64,000 nucleotides of DNA, taken from the NCBI GenBank assembly GCA_928212115.1, contig CAKMRJ010005745.1, forward strand, positions 77,406,877 to 77,470,876, given 5' to 3'. Numbering within the stretch: the stretch's first letter is position 1; every line of letters begins with the position of its first letter. Below the pieces are notes generated by a model, which did not search any database, had not been told where the DNA came from, and was given only the letters and a program-made list of their open reading frames with translations. Position numbers and translations under genes: made by a program. The DNA comes from Lactuca virosa (Eukaryota > Streptophyta > Magnoliopsida > Asterales > Asteraceae). Shown here in pieces: positions 47,366 to 58,800 of this stretch.

Positions 47366-48572
47366 ATGGTGGTTTTAAGCCCTAGACCAGCAGTCGGCAG
47401 TTCAGGTGTCGGTGAGGGATCGGGATCAGGCTCGGGGGCCGAGCATGTGGATGAGCAGACTAGGGAGTTTCTCTCCTCAGAGGTTACTCGCATCATACTC
47501 GAGCAGACTCCTGTGATCTTCGGTTCGATCAAGGAGGGTATTTTGGAGCTGATGGACGAGAAGTTGAGCACATTCCGTGCTGAGGTGGCGGCCATGATGG
47601 GGTCGCGCACTCTCACTTTCAGGGAGTTCAGAGCATGTGGAGCTCCTGACTACCATGGGGCACGGGATCCCATTGCGAGTACCAGGTGGTTGGCGGACGT
47701 CGTCAATGCATTCCGCACCAGCAGATGTCCCGAGGGGGACAAGGTCAGACTAGCATCCTGTCTCCTGAAGGACAGGGCACGAGATTGGTGGGAGGAGATC
47801 GGGCATGTTATGGGAGATGACGCAGCTCTAGATGCGATGACCTGGACCGATTTCACTACCAGATTCAGAGACGAGTTTGCACCGGTTATCGAGGTGCATC
47901 AGTTAGCGAGGGAGTTTCAGGATCTTACTCAGACTACTGAGACTGTGGCGGATATTACCGCCAAGTTCAGGGAGAGGGCTCTTCTCGTTCCTCAATATGC
48001 GGCTGATGAGGAGATGAAGAAGGCTCGTTATCATGAGATGTTGAGGAGTGATATCAGGCAGTTTGTGAGCCGGTCCAGCTGTAAAACGTTGGATGACATG
48101 ATTGCGAGGGCTCGTGAGAGAGAGATAGATTTGGAGATGGAGAAGAAGAAGAAGCCAGAGGCGGCATCTGGCACAGGGAGTTCGGGCAAGAAGCCCAAGG
48201 TATCGGATCACAGATCCAGATGACAGCAGAGCCACAGTAGGTGTGGCAAGTGTGGGAGATTGCACGATAGGACGTGCAAGGCAGGGATCTCCGGCTGCTA
48301 CAAGTGCGGTCGGACCGGGCATATGAGTAGATATTGTACAGCCACCACCACCACCACAGCAGCTGATCTGATTTGCTTCCATTGCAATCAGAGGGGACAT
48401 AAAAAGTCTCAGTGCCCGAGTTTTGCAGCAGCAGGGAAGGTGGCAGCACCTGCCCCTGCTACCTTGAGGATTACAGACGGTCGTTAGGGTCGGACTGAGA
48501 CGCCAGTGGCGAAGAGTAGAGCTTTCCAGATGACAGCGGAGGAGGCGCGGGCGACTCCTGATGTGGTGACGG
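47366..48572 (+). pseudogene. Chromovirus gag with two zinc knuckles
   Basis: Gag forms the virus-like particle that packages element RNA. From the ATG at 47366 the frame shows the retrotransposon gag domain (RLASCLLKDRARDWWEEI, later EFQDLTQTTETVADITAKFR). After a TGA at 48221-48223 the same frame continues with zinc knuckles CYKCGRTGHMSRYC and CFHCNQRGHKKSQC and a degenerate CGKCGRLHDRTC. A second stop, TAG, is at 48485-48487. Both stops can be explained by single transitions. The ATG at 47345 lies before a likely splice acceptor, so 47366 is preferred. The frame joins pol only if 48573-48640 is removed. Confidence 0.88.
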
Positions 48573-48640
48573 GTATGTATTTTCCTCTTATCTCTGTATT
48601 TAATATTGATTATTCCTCATGATTATGTGTTTGTATTCAG
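48573..48640 (+). other. 68-nt GT-AG intron candidate between gag and pol
   Basis: The sequence GTATGT...TTTGTATTCAG separates ACG-G from GG-TCG. Removal gives the continuous reading VVTG-SFLVN that leads into the protease DSGATRSF. Gag is in frame 2 and pol in frame 1, and the 68-nt removal makes the shift exactly. Unspliced RNA would stop at a TGA about 45 nt into the insert (near 48620). The insert is T-rich, like plant introns. Confidence 0.75.
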
Positions 48641-51504
48641 GGTCGTTCTTAGTGAACGACATTTCAGCTACAGTATTGTTTGATTCAGGGGCCACCCGAT
48701 CGTTTGTCTCACTTGCACTTAGCAAGCGGTTTAGCAGAGCTCCGGGGGAGCTGGACCGTCCATTTGAGGTTGAGATAGCTGATGACAGGACCGTCAGGGT
48801 CGCGAGAGTACATAGGGGGTGTTCGCTGCGGTTATTTGATGAGCAGTTTTCGGTAGATCTGGTTCCTATTCCCCTGCGAGGGAATAAGGTCATAGTGGGT
48901 ATGGATTGGTTGAGCCCCAATGGGGCAGTGATTGATTGTAAACTGTAGTTAGTGAGGGTTCACACTCCTAGTGAGGGAGAGTTAGTAATTCAGGGCGAGA
49001 GGCCACTGTGCGGACCGATTCCGTGTTCAGCAGCGAGAGCGAGACGCTACTTTCAGCAGGGTTGCGCGTGATACGTCGCCTATGTTTTAGATGCCCGAGG
49101 GAAGGGCAAGGTGACAGTTGACGATGTACCGGTAGTACGCGAGTACCCGGATGTATTTCCAGAGGATTTGCCTGGGATACCTCCTGATAGACAGGTTGAG
49201 TTCAGGATTGACCTGGTTCCTGGTGCGCCTCCAATAGCCAAGGCACCATACCGATTGGCTCCTCCCGAGTTGCAGGAGTTGTCTACGCAGCTGCAGGAGC
49301 TGCTAGACAAGGGGTTTATCAGACCGAGCGGTTCACCATGGGGAGCCCCGATCCTAGTTGTGAAGAAGAAGGACAGGTCACACCGTATGTGTATAGATTA
49401 CCGGGAGTTGAACAAGGTGACGGTGAAGAAACGTTACCCACTTCCGAGGATAGATGACTTGTTTGATCAGCTCCATGGAGCATCTTGGTTCTCCAAGATT
49501 GATTTGCGCTCCGGTTATCATCAGATGCGGGTCAGAGGCGAGGATGTGCAGAAGACCGCTTTTAGGACCCGCTATGGTCATTATGAGTTCGTGGTGATGC
49601 CATTTGGGCTCACCAACGCACCAGTCGCGTTCATGGATCTCATGAACCGCGTATGCAGATCGATGTTAGATCGGTCTGTGATAGTGTTCATTGACGACAT
49701 CTTGGTCTATTCCAAGACTCGGGAGCAGCACGAGGAGCACCTGAGGGAGGTGCTAGAGACACTGAGGAGGGAGAAACTTTTTGCGAAGTTCTCCAAGTGT
49801 GAGTTCTGGTTGTGCGAGGTGCAGTTCCTTGGACACCTCGTCAACCAGAAGGGTATACTAGTAGATCCGGCCAAGATAGAGGTCGCGATGCAGTGGGAGG
49901 TCCTGAGGTCTCCATCTGAGATTCGGAGCTTTCTAGGTTTGGCAGGGTACTACAGGAGATTCATCCAGGATTTCTCCAAGATAGCAGTTCCGCTCACTCG
50001 ACTGACCAGGAAGTCGGTGGCATTTCGCTGGGGGCCTGAGCAGCAGGCAACATTTGAGACCCTAAGGCAGAGATTGTGCGAGGCACCGATTCTTACCCTG
50101 CCAGAGGGAGTGGATGACTTCGTAGTCTACTGTGATGCTTCGATCACAGGTATGGGAGCAGTGTTGATGCAGCGAGGGCATGTGATAGCGTATGCCTCTA
50201 GACAGTTGAAGCCTCACGAGGCTAACTATCCGATGCACGATTTAGAGCTGGGGGCGGTGGTGTTCGCCCTCAAGATTTGGAGGCATTACCTTTATGGGGT
50301 CCGTTGTACCATTTACACGGATCACAAGAGTCTGAGGTACCTTATGGATCAGCCGAATCTAAACATGAGGCAGCGTCGGTGGTTAGATATGGTTAAGGAC
50401 TATGATTGTGAGATCCTTTATCATCCGGGCAAGGCCAACGTAGTGGCCGACGCCCTGAGCCGCAAGGCGATGACGGCCCCGATCAGATATGTATGTCTGA
50501 GGATGACAGTGATTACTCCATTATTGGAGCAGATTAGAGAGGCACATGTTTAGGGCCTAAAAGAGGAAAGACATAAGTGCGAGAGGATCGTGGGCTGAGT
50601 AGCTTCAGTAGTATTAGATCGAGACGTCCGGTTTACTTCCAGGTTTTGGAAGCGGTTCCATGACGAGATGGGGACTCGTCTCCTTTTCAGCACCGCTTTC
50701 CACCCTCAGACGGACGGGCAGAGCGAGAGGACGATTCAGACTCTCGAGGACATGCTTCGGGCATGTGTCCTAGATTTTGGTGGCAGTTGGGATACGTACC
50801 TTCCATTAGCGGAATTTTCGTATAACAACAGTTACCACTCCAGTATAGACCGGCCTCCCTTTGAGATGCTCTGCGGGAGGAAGTGTAGGACCCCAATCTG
50901 TTGGGGCGAGGTCGGTCAGAGAGTCATGGGAAGCACTGAGGTGGTGCTTAAGACCACAGAGTTGATACAGCAGGTCTGTAGCCGGCTCCAGACTGCTCAG
51001 AGTCGGCAGAAGAGTTACGCCGATAAGAGGCGTTCTGATTTGGAGTTCCAGGTAGGCGATATGGTGCTCCTGAAAGTGTCACCCTGGAAGAGTGTCATCA
51101 GGTTCCGGAAAAGGGGCAAGCTGGGCCCCAGATTCATTGGTCCCTTTAGGGTTTTGGCCCGGGTGGGTCGGGTTGCTTACCGTTTGGATCTTTCAGCAGA
51201 GCTCAGCCAGATCCACAACACGTTCCATGTATCTCAGTTACGGAAGTTTTTGGAGGACGAGTCAGCAGTTGTACCATTGGAGGATATTCAGGTTGATAGC
51301 AGCCTAAATTACATCGAGAGACCCATTACGATCTTGGATCGGAAGACGAAGACCTTGAGGAACAAGGTAGATCAGCTAGTAAAGGTGCAGTGGCAGCACC
51401 GGAAGGGTTCAGAGTGGATATGGGAGTCCGAGGAGGAGATGAGGGAGCATTATCCGGAGTTGTTTTCAGATTCAGTAGCAGCAGACTTCGAGGACGAAGT
51501 CTGA
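48641..51504 (+). pseudogene. Chromovirus pol: protease, RT, RNase H, deleted integrase, chromodomain
   Basis: One frame runs from 48643 to 51504 with stops at 48946 (TAG), 49069 (TGA), 50551 (TAG) and 50596 (TGA). Protease: LFDSGATRSF near 48680. RT: 49300-49850, with FIDDILVYSK as the catalytic motif. RNase H: near 50110-50460, with VYCDASITGMGAV and YTDHKSLRYL. The integrase zinc domain and first catalytic Asp are missing: reading jumps near 50605 from RIVG*VAS to LDRDVRFTSRFWK. The Glu region (HPQTDGQSERTIQTLEDMLR) is kept. A chromodomain-like end reads VKVQWQHRKGSEWIWESEEE. The enzymes copy element RNA and insert it; this copy lacks a working integrase. Confidence 0.92.
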
Positions 51505-51521
51505 TTCAAGTGGGGGTGAAT

Positions 51522-53595
51522 TGTAACATCCGTCTCTCGAGGTATTAATAAATTTATTATGCATCTTAAAAGATATTGGACTAAGGTTGGACTTGACATT
51601 TTGGATTGGACCTTAAGACTCTTGGGCCGAGATGTAGGCTGCCCATAAGCCGTACGCGGGGCGTAACCCGGCGTACGCGGGGCGTAGTGTCTTTGGATGC
51701 GCGGGTCATGAGAGGCGTACGCGCAGCGTACCATAAGTTACGCCCAGCGTACGCGATCAGACACTAAACCCTAATTTCAGGGTTTGAGAGCTATATAAAC
51801 CCTATTATAGCCTCCCCCCTGGTCTCTTATCAGCCTCCTCACCCACAAGAAAACCCTAACTCGTTCTTACCCTCTTCATTGTGTGAAGTTGCTTTTGTGA
51901 GTGCTTTTAGTGAAAGAAAGTTGTGAAGAAGGAGAGGAAAGGTTGGAGAAGAAGCTTGAGCTCAAGGATCTAGACTAAGCTCACCCTTTTGTAACAAAAG
52001 AAGGTATAAAGCACTTAACTTTCTTCCTCATATTCTAGATCTAGGGTTATGGGAGTTTTGGACCTCTTTAGGTCCAAAGGTTGGACCTTGATCTTGTGAA
52101 TCCGTTTTTGAGCTTGGGGTTGCCATCCTTGAGGCTCAAAACACCTTCTTAGCAATAAAGTTTCAGTCTTTGAGTCTTTCATGAAGCCATGCATGAGATC
52201 TAGCCATTTCCATGGAAATAGATTGTTGTTTTTAGAGTTTGAGCTTATGTGAGTCATGTAAGCCATCAAGTAAGCAACTTTATGGTTTTAGGCATGGAAT
52301 AAGACTTGGATCTAAGTTTGTAGCTTCCGACTCGGAATATTAAGCACTTAATAGAGAAAGGACTTAACAGGGTATTACGCTGAGCGTACATGTGAGTACG
52401 CCCAGCGTACTCGCCATCAAGCACTTACGCTAAGCGTACTTCGGAGTACGCCCCGCGTAACTCAGTCAGTTTGGACCTTGGGTATTTGGGCCTCGGTGTG
52501 GGCTGTATTTTGGACTTTGGGCCTTAGTGGGCCAGGAGGAGTCAGCGTATGGGCCAAAGGCATTTTTGGGCTTAAGTAGGGCCATATGAAGAGTTAGGCC
52601 CAATTTAGAAAATTGGGCCATTAGTGGGCCTTTAATGGACCATTAGTGGACTTATAAAGAAGTAAAGGGTTTGGGCCTTGGTTATGACCCACACCATAGC
52701 AGGGGTAAAATAGTCATTTCACCCATAGAAGGATCCTCGTTTTGATTAAGGGTTTTATTGGTCATGATAGCCGGAGAGCAGCCGGGGCAGCAGTCAGGGA
52801 TCTTTCACTCGGATTTTCAGCAGTCAGTTCTTTGAGGTGAGTTTCCTTCCAGTAGGAACGGGTCTACGGCCACAATGCCAGCCCGTCTAGTTAGCAGTAT
52901 TTCCGGACTACAGTCCGATGCAGTAGTTCAGTATGCTTGGTGTCTTTGTGATACAGGCATGGTGTGTGTTATGTGTTCCGGACTATGGTCCGATGCAGTA
53001 TGCAGTATATGTGTTCATATTATATGCTATGATTATGTTATGCTATGTTCCGTCAGTTCCGGACTTCGGTCCGATGTAGTTCGGTCCGATGCAGTGGGCA
53101 AGGCCCTAGTAGTTCCGGACTTCGGTCTGATGCAGTGGGCAAGGTCCTAGTAGTTCCGGACTTCGGTCTGATGCAGTGGGCAAGGCCCTAGACAGTTCCG
53201 GACTTCGGTCCGATGCAGTGGGCAAGGCCTTAGTCAGTTCCGGACTTCGGTCCGATGCAGTGGGCGAGGCCCAATATGTTCTTTATATGTTATTGGATCG
53301 TATGTGGTAGTTTGGGGGAGCTCACTAAGCTTCGTGCTTACAGTTTCAGTTTTGGTTTCAGGTACTTCAGCTAGCAAAGGGAAGGGTTCGGGATGATGGC
53401 ATGGCACACACCACAGTTTTAGCCTGGGAGTTAGACTCTGATATTTTGATATGATCTTGACACTAGTTTCGATTTGATAAATTATTATGACATTTTGAGA
53501 TACATGATTCATGGTTTTATCTTTTAATATTTGATATTATGGTTTAGTAAAGCTTTCAAACAAATTTTTTTGGGTTGTATTTTTGGGATGTTACA
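51522..53595 (+). repeat. 3' LTR of the chromovirus
   Basis: It follows the purine tract AAGTGGGGGTGAAT. It has the same layout as the 5' LTR, with its hairpin at 53326-53340 (TAAGC-TTCGT-GCTTA) and five minisatellite units at 53055-53274. A point difference in the hairpin loop (TTCGT against TTTGT) leaves the stem intact. Confidence 0.95.
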
Positions 53596-54223
53596 TAATC
53601 ACACACCCTATCACATTACATACACATACATATATATGAAGAAACAAATATCTAATGCACTTGAGTGATGAAAGTTTGTGAGTGAAGGATTTGTTGACTT
53701 TGACTGTCAAGTAGTAGATATGTGTTTGAGAAGCAAGATAGGTATGTGCTTTTTTTTCTTTACTTCTTCATTTGACAGGGAACATGAGAATATATCTCAT
53801 AAATTCAATTAAGATAACTGAATTTCCATAATTGTCCCTTGAGGTTTTGAAGTCTTGATAATTTTTATCCTTTGATTTGTTTTGATTTCAAACGACCAAA
53901 TATACAGCTATTTTTCCGTGTTTGAATATTCTGTCTTTCGCGTATTTTTGTATTTCACATTTAAGCATGAATCCACGCAACCTGAAATAACTTATAATAT
54001 TTGTTAGATAACATAAAAACAGTTCGTCTTATTTCAGTGATGGTCACATACAAGAAACATTTTTCAACCCAACTGGTTCGCGTTCAACCCATTTATCTGA
54101 AAGGTTGGGTTGCGTTGAAAATATCTATCCATTTAAATAAAAAGATTGGGTTGTGTTGAAATCTTCAACCCAATTAATAATGGGTTGAACCCGAACCGAA
54201 CCGAGGACCCATTGTTAGCTCTA

Positions 54224-54867
54224 ATTCAAAGTAGGACCCGATGTTCACATGTCGCTTGTAACATCTTTGCATAGAATGGTATGCGTACGTGTTGCATTGG
54301 GAGAACGATGGTGAAAACATAAATCTAATTTTATGGAATCCTTGGACGGGTGAGTATAAGATTTTGTCTAAAGCTAGTAGTACTCATGATAAAGAATGTT
54401 ACAATGGCAATGGAAGTCTATTTGGGTTGTATTATAGCTCTTCTGACGAAGACTACAAGATTCTATATGTAACCAATCATTCCAATATTTATATATACTC
54501 GTTGAAATCTGACTCATGGAGAAAGATCCAGTCAAAAGTAGTGGTCTTCCGACCTAGGATTTCTATTGAGCACCCTTATTCACAGAGATGACAACTTCCT
54601 TTTTACCCAAAGTAGCAACACCTTTTTTTAGTTTCTTGGTTATAAGAGGTTGCATTCACTTATCCATGACCATTCACTTCTGGACAAAGCCGCCTTGTGT
54701 CCAGTTATGGATAGGGATGGCAAAAATCTCATACTCGATGGGGAACCCGAAACACGCATCCGTTTTGACGGGGGAATTTCCAAGTTGACCGAGGATGGGG
54801 AATCCCTGAATAAAAAAGTGGGGATGGGGATGGGTATACCCCTAATCCCCTACCCTAGACCCGCCCC

Positions 54868-54949
<82 letters not shown>

Positions 54950-55578
54950 CAAAATATATATTTATAGTACAATTTACAATATATAAAATTTGATCCAAGT
55001 AACATAACTCATTAGTAATTATTTGGTTGAAATTAAATTTTTTCTTTTTATTTTATCTAATTTAAACTCGTATATAATATTTTTTTTTCTATTTGGTTTA
55101 TCTATTTTTCCCCAAATATCACTCTGATATTTTTTTTCTACTTGATTTTTCATGTGTTTATTTAAATTTGATAGCAAATTTGTTAATATTTTTTATGCAA
55201 TCTATGGATATTTTATATTTTGTAAAATCTTTAAACTTATACTGGTAAATTGAAATTTAGAGTTTTTCTTTACGTAAAACTTTTCATATTAAATGAGGAA
55301 AAGAAATCTCCGATTTCCCGATGGGGATCCCCAATCCCCGTTGGGGGTGAGGATGAAGATTTGAATGAGAATTCGGGGATGGGGATTGGTGTCATCTGCC
55401 ACTACACTTGATGAGGAATGGAAAATGGCTTGTGCATTCCAATTGTTTTAATCGTCTTTACCAAGTAGATATGAAGAAGGATACGAAAAATAGGTTGTGT
55501 TCACTTAAAAACATGGAGATCCTTCAAGGAGGGAGTTACATGGAGACTATTGTGTCACCAAATCAATATATGAAGTAA
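54224..55578 (+). pseudogene. F-box copy 3, C-terminal part
   Basis: From the hAT end the sequence matches the intact gene from about 11870 on. ILWNPWTGEYKILS, LFGLYYSSSDEDYK and IYSLKSDSWRK lie in one frame at 54289-54591. A deletion then removes the segment corresponding to about 12190-12280. Another insertion interrupts at about 54712-55404, and the last part (55405-55578; RLYQVDMKKDTK, VSPNQYMK) ends at the conserved stop. Frameshifts at 54232-54290 also break the reading. Confidence 0.85.
54712..55404. mobile_element. Probable hAT-like insertion in F-box copy 3
   Basis: The segment is absent from the other F-box copies. It starts TAGGGATGGCAAAAA, a common hAT terminus, and ends near CTGCCACTA. 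Both ends carry GGGGATGGGGAT motifs (54800-54835; 55315-55385). No clear 8-bp duplication is seen, and a few tens of bases of F-box sequence are missing at the site, so boundaries are approximate. An (AT)n tract lies at 54870-54945. Confidence 0.6.
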
Positions 55579-55862
55579 CACCACCATCAGTCCCTTTTAA
55601 TCAATATATGAACTTAAATTTTGTTTTTTTTTGTCAACCAGAGATCAACCATACGAAATTTGAATGTTCTCCATGTTATCGTGTGGTAGCTTAATTAGAT
55701 GAGCCATTTGACTCTTTATTTTTTGGATTGAAAATGGATTTAAATTATGTACATAGTCTAATATGCAATCCGACCCAACAGCAGAAAGTTTGATCCATTA
55801 ACATGGTTTCCTAGACCCAAATCAAAATCTAATCGTGACAAAATACAAAAAACAAATTTTCA

Positions 55863-58800
55863 CTAATAATATTCCACCGGAGTACCAGGACAACCGTCAT
55901 CCACCACCTCCTGGTAGTCAAACGGCGGTGGAACAAACGGTGGTGTTGTACATCTCAACAAAGCCCAATTAACCCCACTGAAAAACTGGTGGTGCTTCAC
56001 CACCGATGCCCCCATTGTTGACCCCATCCGACAACCAGGATCCTTGACCAACAATTGACTTATTAAATCCCTAGCGGTGGCTGGAATCACCGGCTGTTTT
56101 GGGAACTCCAAAGCCCTAGCTACAATATTAGCTAGGGTTAGCTCATTATCCACCCCCCTAAACGGCGTCACACCATAAAATAATTCAAATATAAATATTC
56201 CCAAAGTCCACCAGTCAACAGCACTTCCATGGCCTTCACCGGAGACAATTTCCGGCGCCAGATATTCATGTGTCCCAACAAACGACATTGACCGGACATC
56301 CACCGGCTCCGCCACAAACTCCGGCCCGTGGTGGTTCGCCGGTTTCTTCTTCCGTTTACGCTTAGGGTTGAAGCAAGAGACCGCCGGGACAATACAGTTG
56401 GGAAGAATGCAGGAGGAGGTGGTGAATTTGGGCGGGTTGAGTGGGCGGTGGTCGGTGGTTGATGGCGGGTTTAGGTGGTGGTGGTCGGAGAAAACTTGGG
56501 CCGGGGTTGATGTGGAGAGGTCGCATTTTAAAGAGAGGTCAAAATCCGTAAGCATGATGTGACCGTCGGATCGGACTAAAACATTTTCCGGTTTAAGATC
56601 GCGGTAAACTATTCCCAACATGTGAAGGTATTCGAGAGCTACAATCACCTCTGACACATAAAACCTGTTCAAACATGAGACAGATAAATCACAATGTCAG
56701 GACAGATGAATCACTATGTGACAAATATTTATGGATTCTTAACTGCTTACCACAACATATATTTATGTTATAATTGTCAAATGCTACGACGAACATATAT
56801 TTAAGTTGATAGTTGTCAAAAGAGATCATGAGGTGTGTTACCAAATGTTTAAAATATATAAAGTGTAACTTTGGTAGGGGACCAAAGTGATGGCAGTTAG
56901 TAGTATATAGAAATAGAGGTCTTTTGTTTTTTTGTCATTATAAGGACAGCTTTTCCTTATTTGGGATTTTCCTTTCTATCATTTCCCAAAAATCATCAAT
57001 TATTTCATACACCATTTTGGCAATTGTTCCCCACATGCCTTACCTAATATCATCGCTTCATTACCTACAATAATTGTTTATATCTTATAATATAAGCTTA
57101 AAATATAAGATACAAAATATCTGATTGGAAGAGCATCCACAAATTTTGGAAATGGCTTTTTCAATATTTTTTTTAGTTTGAAAAAGGTTTCTAAGCATAA
57201 CAAAAGTATTTCTTTCCAATATTTTGTTCTTTATTTATATTTTTATTTCACATTCTCTGTTACTTTTACTTGTATATATATTTTCTTCATTTTCATAAAA
57301 CATATTGAGAATTTTAGACAGTTCAAAAAAATTATTAACCAGATATACTATTAGCATTATAATGTTTAAGGATTAAAACTTAACAAAATAACCCATTATT
57401 GTGAAGTTTATAAAACCCTCATATATTATGTCATTTTGATGACTTATGATCTTTTTAAAACCTTTTATACTTTGTGCATTATTCTTTTGTTTTTATCAAT
57501 TAACGATCTTAAAAGACAAAAGGTCATTGGGCTTGACTTCACTATCTCATTTAACTTCATACTTTCGTTGAAGTGGCATTTTGTGGACGTCCGATATCTA
57601 AGGACCCACGTGGCATTAAATGAGGGTTCACGATGTTTGACCTTAGATGGATCTCACGTGTACTCGACAACTGAGTATCTTCGTCTTCCTAATCAGGTGC
57701 ACACAAGCCTACGAGACAATAACATGCAGCCTCGAAGGCCCACTTTGTGGGACCTAGTTGTTTGGTTATCCAAGAAATTGATTACTATGTCCGAAAACAA
57801 TAATACAATGGAATATAATCTTTTTACCCTAATGTTTTCGTACAGTTGTATTTAAATCATATAATTAAATGTAACGTCTGACAATATCCAAACGGTAAAT
57901 GTTAAAAGCAAAAAAGCAAGAGTTTATTTATTTGTAATTTAATTTTTTTAAATTTTTAACTTTTGTTTTGTTTTGTTTTTTTTTTTTTTAATTTTGTTAC
58001 AAATTCATCTTAAATTTAGTTTTTATAAGAAAAATTATTTTTCTACAACCTTTTAAGACTTTTTGTAATGCTTTATTAGATTTTTTTCTTAAATCTTTTT
58101 CCAACCTTTTTAAAAGAATTTTTTGCCATATTTTTTTTTTCCAATTTTTGTATTTTCAAATATACATTATTAGCAAACCAATTTTTCTCACTCATTTAAC
58201 CATTCTTGGATTTGATGAAATAACAAATATTATTTAAAATCTTAAAAATAATAATACAACATTTTTGTTTTAAACTTAATTTTTTTGTTTGACCTTGTTT
58301 TTTACAAAAGTAAATACTTTTTTCTTTCAAATTAATGTAGTTTGATGATAACATTAAAATAGCTCAATTTTTGAGCTTATACATCAATGCATATAATGTT
58401 TGATAAACACAAAACACCAAATTTTGAAATCCAAGTCAAAGTAAATGTTGTGGGTCCTAAGAAGCACATGCCACATCAGTGGGCCAATGAGTGAGCCGGA
58501 GCAGAAATTATGTGATGTAATGTGTAGCAGGGGATCATTACTGATCAAAGTATATGAAAAGACATGCATAGTAACTAAGAGAATGCTAAAATGCGCACCT
58601 GACGGCGGACTCCGGGAAGCGTTTGCATGGCTGACGTTGCCGGAGAACGTGAAGGTCTCCGCCGGGACAGAAATCGGTCAACAAACACGACCATTTCGGC
58701 GAATCCAACGACGCGTACAGCGTCGGTAAAAACGGATGATCCAAAATCTCTAAAATCTCCCTTTCTGTCCTCGATCTTCCTTCCTTGTTACGGCTTGCAA

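Larger units (their letters stand above)
44324..53595 (+). mobile_element. Complete Ty3/Gypsy chromovirus (Tekay type), TSD TAATC
   Basis: Two LTRs (44324-46446, 2123 bp; 51522-53595, 2074 bp) begin TGTAACATCC and end GGATGTTACA. They are flanked by TAATC at 44319-44323 and 53596-53600. Between them are a tRNA-Met primer site, gag with zinc knuckles, protease, RT, RNase H, a partly deleted integrase, and a C-terminal chromodomain. By eye the LTRs differ at few positions apart from one minisatellite unit, so insertion was fairly recent. In-frame stops and the integrase deletion make it non-autonomous. Confidence 0.96.
42357..54223. mobile_element. hAT element inside F-box copy 3, holding a nested chromovirus
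   Basis: The ends are TAGAGCTAACAA and the exact inverted TTGTTAGCTCTA. Removing the nested retrotransposon (44324-53595) and one of its TAATC duplications leaves about 2.6 kb. Subterminal regions are rich in AACCCAACC / GGTTGGGTT motifs (42380-42540 and 54060-54190). There is no transposase, so it is non-autonomous. An (AT)n tract lies at 43204-43264. The stretch 42950-44318 is otherwise without a recognisable gene. Confidence 0.9.
42349..54231. repeat. 8-bp target-site duplication ATTCAAAG flanking the hAT element
   Basis: Copies lie at 42349-42356 and 54224-54231. The intact F-box gene has CCATTCAAAG once at the same place (about 11870), confirming that the duplication came from insertion. 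Confidence 0.93.

Noticed and set aside
57436..57855. A 139-residue open frame on the plus strand
   Set aside because: It lies inside the kinase intron, has no recognisable domain and has intron-like composition; most likely chance.
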